NCBI RefSeq assembly: GCF_048544455.1
Contig: NC_133529.1
Location: 48,855,901-48,919,900 of the forward strand
Direction: 5' to 3'
DNA: 64,000 nt
Source of the DNA: Silene latifolia
Taxonomy: Eukaryota; Streptophyta; Magnoliopsida; Caryophyllales; Caryophyllaceae
Under the pieces are notes generated by a model. The model was not told the DNA's origin. It ran no database searches and saw nothing but the letters and a program-made list of their open reading frames with translations. Positions 58,045 through 64,000 of the stretch are shown one piece after another. Every line of letters begins with the position of its first letter. The stretch's first letter is position 1. Both the position numbers and the translations under genes were made by a program.

Positions 58045-61020
58045 TTCCTTTTTCTTTCTTTTTATTTTTTTTTTAGAATGTTAAAAATATATTGATCAAA
58101 AGAATAATGTTTAGTTATAACTCATAAACCATATACAAAGCTCAAGTAAAATTAGTTACACAGTATATATCAAAGTTGTTGAATCTACAGTTTGTCTCTT
58201 TGCTTCAATTTGCACATATTGCATCTGAGGAAACGTGCTTTAACATCACCCAGAACCATTTAAACGAGGGCCTTAGGTCTTCTCACAAACATTTTGAGTT
58301 ATGATTCATTACTTACCTTCCAAATGAGATAGAATAAATAGACATGACATGCTCCAATGATCCTCCTCTGCATTTTAGATTGTCTAGCTGAAGAAACAAG
58401 TCACCAGGTCAGCCATAGAGAAATTGAGATGTAGTTGTTGGTGCAGCAATCTCCAGCATACCTTACTGTATCCACATTCATAGAAAGATGAGTATGATCC
58501 TCAGGGGGACTTTTACAAATATCACAAGCAACATCAACCAAGATCCCCATCCTATTAAGCCTATCTTTAGTTAGCAACCTCTGATGCTGAACTGCCTAGA
58601 AAATAAAGGAACTCTTATGAATATTAAGTCTGTTCCAGCAAATGAATCTTCATTGTACCTTTGGCTTGCTTCATCTTAACCAATTGTACTCGTCTTGAAC
58701 AGTGTAAGGCTTGGCAGAATTCGACCATTTGCTATCTGTATATGCTGGGGAAAACAAGGACAGAATTTGAGAAATTTTCCTCCAGGACCAGCTACAGTTC
58801 TGAGGGAGAGAGTAATCAATCCATTCTATACCTTTTATATACACATGATTGACCCATTTGACCCAAATGTGATCCTGTTTCACTGCCAGCCACCAAGCAT
58901 ATTTTCCTAACAAAGCTCTATTTCAACTTTTTGCCTCCTTGAGCTCCAAACCACCCTCTAACTTAGGTACACATCACGAATCCCAGCTGATAGCAAGAGC
59001 TTTCCTATATTTTGCCTTTCCTCACCATAAGAAATTTTTACAAGTAGCATTGATCTTATTCATAATTCCATTAGGAATCAAGAAAATAGTAGCCTAGTAT
59101 GAGTGAAGAGTAGAGAGAACAGATGACACCGGAGTTAACCTACCAGCATAGGATAAATGTCTTGTCCCCCACCCTCTGATTTGAGCAACAATCTTATCAA
59201 CCAGTTTCATGCCCTCATTCTTAGTGAGTTTTCTGGAAGATATGGGTATGTCAAGATACTTGAGGGTAATGTTCCTCTTCTAAACCCAGACACTTGAAGG
59301 ATATTAGCCACTGTACTACTAGTTTCTCCATTGAAATAAATTTCTGACATAGATTTATTCAACTGAAACCCTGATGCAGCAAAAGATGTAGCAAAACTTC
59401 TAAGTATCCACATAATAGAACTCTCATTTCCTTCTGAAAATATGAGTAGGTCATCAGCAAATAGAAGATGGTTCAACCTCAAATGCTCACACATTGGGTG
59501 AAATCTAAAACTCTCTTGATTAGCAACAACCTTCAAAATTCTAGAAAGGTACTCCATACAAATTGTGAAGAGTAGTGGAGATAGAGGATCTCCTTGCCTA
59601 AGACCCCTTTTCCCGTGGAAAAATCCAAAAGATCCATCATTCACAGACAATGAATAAGATGGAGTACTCACACAAGTCATAATCATAGCAGCAAATCTCC
59701 TGGGAATCTTTAGAGCTCTAAGCATTTGGTCTAAGAAACTCCATTAAACTGAATCATAGGCTTTTTTAAGGTCAGTTTTAACCAAGCACCTAGGAGAAGC
59801 AGCCCTTCTATTGTACAACCTTACTAGGTCTTGACAAATTAGCACATTATCAACTATATTTCTCCCCTTCACAAAACCACCTTGCCTTTCCTTGATTATA
59901 TCAGGCATAATCTTACTTACTCGGTTGCAAATCACTTTAGACAAACACTTGTATATGGTATTGCAACAAGCTATGGGTCTAAACTCTAAAACACTAGTAG
60001 GATTCTGAATTTTTTGAATAAGAGTTAAAGTAGTTGTGTTCACCTGCTTAAGCAATTGACCAGTTTGGAAGAAGTCTTGAATGGCCGTAATAATATCTCC
60101 ACCAACCATATCCCAAGAATCCTTGAAGAACTTACTTGAGAAGCCATCATGACCAGGAGACTTAGTAGTATGGAAAATATACACTCCTTAATTCCCTCAG
60201 CAATCACAGAAGCTAGCAAAAGACATTTATGATTCTCAGTGACCAGCTTCCCACACCTCATAGTTGGAATATGCAGAGGAGTAGTACGTTGACGTGTACC
60301 CAATAAGCTCTGATAATAGGTAAGAAAAGCAGTTTCTATCTCCTGTGGATCATGATACAGGATCCCATCCTGCCCTCTTATACTCATAACTCTGTTATGG
60401 ATTTGCCTATACCTAATAAGATTATGAAAGAATCTAGTATTTTCATTCCCATTGCTCGAATCAATTTTAGCTTTCTGGCAAAGGAAACAATGTTGAGTTT
60501 TAGAAAGCTTCCTATAGGACTCAACAACTTCACATTCAGTAGCAACAAGGTTAGAATTAGTGGGTTAACATTCAATTGAATCTAAATGTCCTCTAGTAAT
60601 GCCCGAGCTACTCCCACTGCCTTCTCAATATTAGAAAATTTATTCCTATTCAAGGCTCTCAAAGGTTGCTTTAGTTGCTTCAACTTTGTCACCACTTTAT
60701 ACACAAGAGTACCAAATACAGGCCTGCTCCAGGCATTCTGCACCACACTAGTAATGCCATCATCAAGACTCCACATATTATAGTATCTAAATTGTCTCTT
60801 AGAAGGAAGTCTTAATTGTCTTCTATAGCACACACATGGATTATGGTTAAAGAGCCCTTCAGGTAAAAAATGTGCATATGCATTAGGATAAAGATCCATG
60901 CACTCAGAGTTGATGAGGAATCTATCTATACTTGAAAAAGAACGGGACAATGGGTCTTGTTTATTGTTCCAAAAATAAAAAGCTACATGGCCTTTGATAT
61001 CAGCAAGCCCACAGTACTGC
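58045..61020 (-). mobile_element. L1-type LINE, 5'-truncated and degenerate, minus strand
   Basis: Minus strand, from the C-terminal half of the endonuclease to a poly(A) tail (T-run at about 58047-58076 on plus). Domain order: endonuclease end, RT, zf-RVT, 3' UTR. It stops abruptly at about 61020, where Ogre/Tat-type leader DNA begins; the upstream ORF1 and the first half of the endonuclease are missing. Confidence 0.82.
58250..61020 (-). pseudogene. LINE ORF2: endonuclease C-terminus, RT and zf-RVT, broken
   Basis: Endonuclease end at 60582-61020 (YCGLADIKGHVAFYFWNN, SSIDRFLIN, FLPEGLFNHNPCV). RT at about 59240-60190: KSPGHDGFSSKFFKD, FRPIACCNTIYKCLSKVI, ERQGGFVKGRNIVDN, LVKTDLKKAYDSV, LRQGDPLSPLLF and the catalytic FADDLLIF (near 59455). 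The zf-RVT finger lies near 58470-58610 (LLTKDRLNRMGI, CDICKSPPEDHTH). There are several stops and frameshifts (for example at 59742-59744 and near 60180). The protein would nick target DNA and copy the LINE RNA there. Confidence 0.83.
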
Positions 61021-61077
61021 ACACTGTGGATGCGGGCCCACGAGGGCGAAAAGCGAGCAAGCTTTTCTTGTGCATTT
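61021..61077 (-). other. Scrap of Ogre/Tat-type leader
   Basis: About 57 bp between the LINE and the PBS, with no coding sense. Read on the minus strand it is the first part of an element interior, cut off by the LINE junction. Confidence 0.5.
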
Positions 61078-61089
61078 GTGGAGTCGCCA
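61078..61089 (-). other. Primer-binding site, tRNA-Arg type (Ogre/Tat)
   Basis: Plus strand GTGGAGTCGCCA, complement of TGGCGACTCCAC, matches the tRNA-Arg PBS known from Ogre-type elements. It lies directly beside the LTR. Confidence 0.75.
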
Positions 61090-63419
61090 CCAATTTATTG
61101 TGGAAAATTGGAAACCGTTCGAATACCTCGTGCCATGTCAAGACACAAAGTAGTGACATGAACACCAAGAACTCGTTACCCTTAGCATTCTATGTCTAGA
61201 ATGACTCTCGCGGATGCCAATGAACACGGATGTTCACAGAGATCTGGAGTAAGGGGTGAGGGTACGTATTAGGAAGCTCTTTTGATCGAACACCTAATCC
61301 CACCCGCCTCGATAACGGCCTCTACTAATGATCAGGGAAATTGTCTATACTCGATATGTCGTCGATTTATATGCGTGCAATGCAACATCCATTAGATTAA
61401 TCCTAGCATGTGAGAATTAATACTAAGTCGGTTATCACATAATTTAACATGCAATTGAGTCGAAGTAGGGTTTAAGATCGATTACATGTGAGAGCATACA
61501 AGCAATACGATAAAAGAAATACAATAAAAAAACAATAAAGAAAATTACAATAATTACAAAGGATTAATTGATTTATGTCGAAAATACATCTAAAACGGAT
61601 AATTTTAGAAAAGAAAGAATAAATAAATAAACAAACAGATTAGGTGATAATACGATTAATAGTAAATTAAACACGTAAACTAATAAACTAGGTCAAGGCA
61701 GAAACGGGAGTTCAGAGACAGAACTCAACCAGGAACAGGCGCAGCATAGCTGCATCCTTTGGAAGAGGCGCAGCAGACGTTGCGTCTGTTTCTGAGCTGA
61801 GTTCTGGGTGTGAAGCCGGAATTGCAAATCGTTAATAATCATTGGTGATTTTAATGCTTGATTATATTATTTGACTCGGATGGAAGTGCTTAACATATTA
61901 TTTACATGTGATTGAGGTCATAACAACGATAAAACATGGATAAAAACTAATTAGGACGAATTATTTACAAGATTAATAAGGTTAATTATGAGAATTAAAC
62001 AAACTAAACAAATTAATTATTAAACAGGTTATTAATGACGAACTAATAATGGCAACGATAAATAATGAATGAAAATATATCAAAGATGAATTCCAGAGAC
62101 TCAATATAGATGAATCGAACCTCTAAAAACCCGAATTGATTTAAATGACGAAAACCCGCAAATATGGATTATAAGGGATTTAAGTCGGGATGTTAATGAT
62201 GATAAGTTTTTAATGAATTACAGGTTAAAATTATCACATTAGAATTATTGGGTTGAAAGAAAAATGAACAATTGAAAGCAAAACAAAACAATCAGACGAA
62301 TCAAAAGACGAAGGAAGAAGGAAGGAAGCGGGAACTGCGGCAGCCTCAGGAAGAGGCGCAGCAGATGCTGCGTCCCTTCGAAGAGGTGCAGCAGTTGCTG
62401 CGTCCTTTCTCGGCGTTTGTCTCCTGATAATCCATAAAAAGGGTTTGAAATAAGGTTTTACAAATCGTTTTTAAGCGTATTTTCGACATAAAACTTACAA
62501 TAGTGATTACAAAAATAAAGAACAATAATTAAAAGAAGGATTTACACCCTCAGACTTACATGTTTGACGAAACGAGATTGACTAAGTTAACGTTTAGTGA
62601 TGCTCGACTCGAATGTACGACGAAAGTGCCCTCTTAGAGGAATTAAACAGATTGATTACGTTGATTGATTGTGGAGTTGGCCAAATTGGTCGGTCATGCA
62701 AAACGAGGCTGGTACTCATAAAGATCCGAGCTTACGTGGTCGAAAGTTCAAGCACGTAGACGCCAAAAAGTAAGAACGTGGTCTAGAATGCAAAGGGAGA
62801 AGAGAAGGGCGGACACTCGCGTGAGAAATATGTGAGACCGAAGGTCTCTATTTATACTAATCACACGACGGAAATTAGGGTTTTCGGAGAAACTTTGGAA
62901 CTGAATCTCGAAAAGATACGAAAAATACGCGAAAAGGATCGAGGAAAGGCGCGCAAAAAGCTGCGTCTCTTGGAAGAGCGCGCAAAGACCGCTTTGCGTC
63001 TTTTCCTCGATGGTTTGCTCCTGCGGAAGAAAGATTTTCGTGTTTCTATTATGGAATAGCGGATTAATCTTATTTCCTTAATATTTTATATGATAATTTC
63101 GGGATATATTTTACCAAAGATTAAGAGATTGGAAAAATATGGAATAGAAATATCCGGAACATTCCAGAACATTCTGACTCGGCATTTTAAACGGTTATTA
63201 GAAAATGAAGACGGTTTTTGACCCGGACACCAAATGTACTCTAATTACTGTCAAAACGACCGTATCGGCGCGTAGATGACGACTATGAGGTAGACACAAG
63301 TGTTTGAGCGATCACTTGACGATAAACTTACGAACTATCACAAATCATTCCGTGTACCAAACATGCGGCCTAATCATCACCGGGTGGTTTGCGGGAGGTG
63401 CAGAAATGAGGTATCTACA
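61090..63419 (-). repeat. Ogre/Tat-type LTR, minus strand
   Basis: About 2.33 kb. On minus it starts TGTAGATACC next to a PPT and ends next to a PBS. It contains three clusters of a GCGCAGCA...TGCTGCGTC motif (61736-61795, 62334-62412, 62940-63012). The only ORF (62832-63059) is not supported. No second LTR is in the window. Confidence 0.75.
61736..63012. repeat. GCGCAGCA/TGCTGCGTC inverted motifs in the Ogre/Tat-type LTR
   Basis: Six units in three pairs, each of the form GAAGAGGCGCAGCA, a few bases, TGCTGCGTC. The third pair is altered (GCGCGCAAAA...). Each unit is a short inverted repeat. Confidence 0.75.
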
Positions 63420-63433
63420 GAGCCCCCACTTTG
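63420..63433 (-). other. Ogre/Tat-type polypurine tract
   Basis: Plus strand GAGCCCCCACTTTG, so the minus strand reads CAAAGTGGGGGCTC directly before the LTR start. Confidence 0.75.
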
Positions 63434-64000
63434 ACTGAGGCTTGGATAAGGCGAAAGTCAAAGTATAGCCATCAGGTTAATCGAAGATTACAACCTGACG
63501 ACTATGGCGACGCGAGGCGGTTCAAGAGGTTTGAACCAAGGACCTGTCGTCGGGAACATTTTAGAGTCTGTCGACTATCGGGGAGGGTCGTTTAAAGTCC
63601 ATTAGACTACATAAGTAGGCTCGCCAGCCATAAGAAGAGACCATACCTAAAATTCCTTGAAACTCCAAGGGGAAATAAAACGCGATATTGGAAGAGGCAG
63701 CAGGACATAGGCAGGAACTGCTAGGAGAAATCTGGTTGGGTCGGCTTTCAAAAAAACTTCGGAAGAGCTTGGGATCGATGTTGATCTCTACGTGTTGAGA
63801 GGGACAAATGTCTGTCTGTATACTCTCGTCGGGGAACATAATCGGGAACTGATCTCCATGTCTCGAGAGGGACGATTGGCTGTCCGTGTACTCTCGCTGG
63901 GGGAACATAATAAAGGTGTGTCGAAACACATGTCAGAAAATATCCGCTCGTTGTGGCAAGCAAAGGTTTGGTAAAAAATATATATTACGACAGTTTGCAG
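63434..64000 (-). other. 3' untranslated interior of an Ogre/Tat-type element
   Basis: Non-coding end of an interior that continues past the window. It holds two 68-bp tandem units (63783-63850 and 63851-63918) with the word GAGAGGGAC and the block GGGGAACATAAT. Ogre-type elements often have tandem repeats here. The overlapping small ORFs are by-products of the repeats. Confidence 0.6.
63783..63918. repeat. 68-bp tandem repeat, two units
   Basis: Both units start GATCTC, contain GAGAGGGAC near their middle and end with GGGGAACATAAT. They differ at about a quarter of positions. Confidence 0.78.

Noticed and set aside
62832-63059. 75-codon ORF in the Ogre/Tat-type LTR
   Set aside because: Opposite strand to the element, inside the LTR and across the repeated motif.

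Overview
This window is plant (eudicot) nuclear heterochromatin. I can support no host gene anywhere in it. Nearly every base belongs to a retrotransposon, mostly LTR elements nested inside one another. The mix (Tekay-type chromovirus, SIRE-type Ty1/copia, Athila-type, Ogre/Tat-type, a Cassandra-like miniature element, plant L1 LINEs) and the very abundant palindrome ACTCGATCGAGT suggest a Caryophyllaceae genome such as Silene. That species guess is inference only.

The nest was resolved from interrupted reading frames, LTR pairs, primer-binding sites (PBS), polypurine tracts (PPT) and 5-bp target-site duplications (TSD). Element A (1-4498 and 55053 to about 56506, + strand) is a Tekay-like Ty3/gypsy chromovirus whose integrase is split by element B. 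B (4499-55052, +) is a SIRE-like copia element of about 11.1 kb once its own insertions are removed. B carries two Athila-type elements: C (6482-34778, +) in its gag and D (39506-50676, -) in its reverse transcriptase. C carries E (11139-28396, -), a gypsy-type element with no visible genes. One LTR of E carries F (12137-22062, -), another gene-less element with 3.6-kb LTRs. The order of events is therefore A, then B, then C and D (order unknown), then E, then F.

Right of the nest lie the broken 3' LTR of A, a GC-rich insert of unknown type, a Cassandra-like TRIM with a 5S-rRNA-derived LTR (56736-57359), a 3' LINE scrap, a 5'-truncated L1 LINE on the minus strand (58045-61020), and an Ogre/Tat-type LTR (61090-63419) that has a PBS on one side and a PPT on the other.

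A and B once encoded complete gag-protease-polymerase sets (integrase after RT in A, before RT in B), and B has an extra ORF after RNase H. All are now broken by stops and frameshifts. C and D are one pol-less family: gag-protease, a spacer, then a second ORF of unknown function, intact in C (29445-31028) and broken in D. E and F have only LTRs, PBS, PPT and non-coding interiors.

The most unusual signal is short inverted-repeat motifs private to each family. In B a fixed 23-bp module (GTTATAGC, 7 bases, GCTATAAC) occurs in the LTRs and again, in one reading frame, in two clusters in the coding region. Tekay-type elements repeat ACTCGATCGAGT in LTR and 5' leader. Athila elements repeat a CGAGCG-type motif in LTR and inter-ORF spacer. 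The Ogre LTR repeats GCGCAGCA...TGCTGCGTC. Tekay-type elements also share a hairpin exactly 18 bp from the LTR edge, with compensatory changes.
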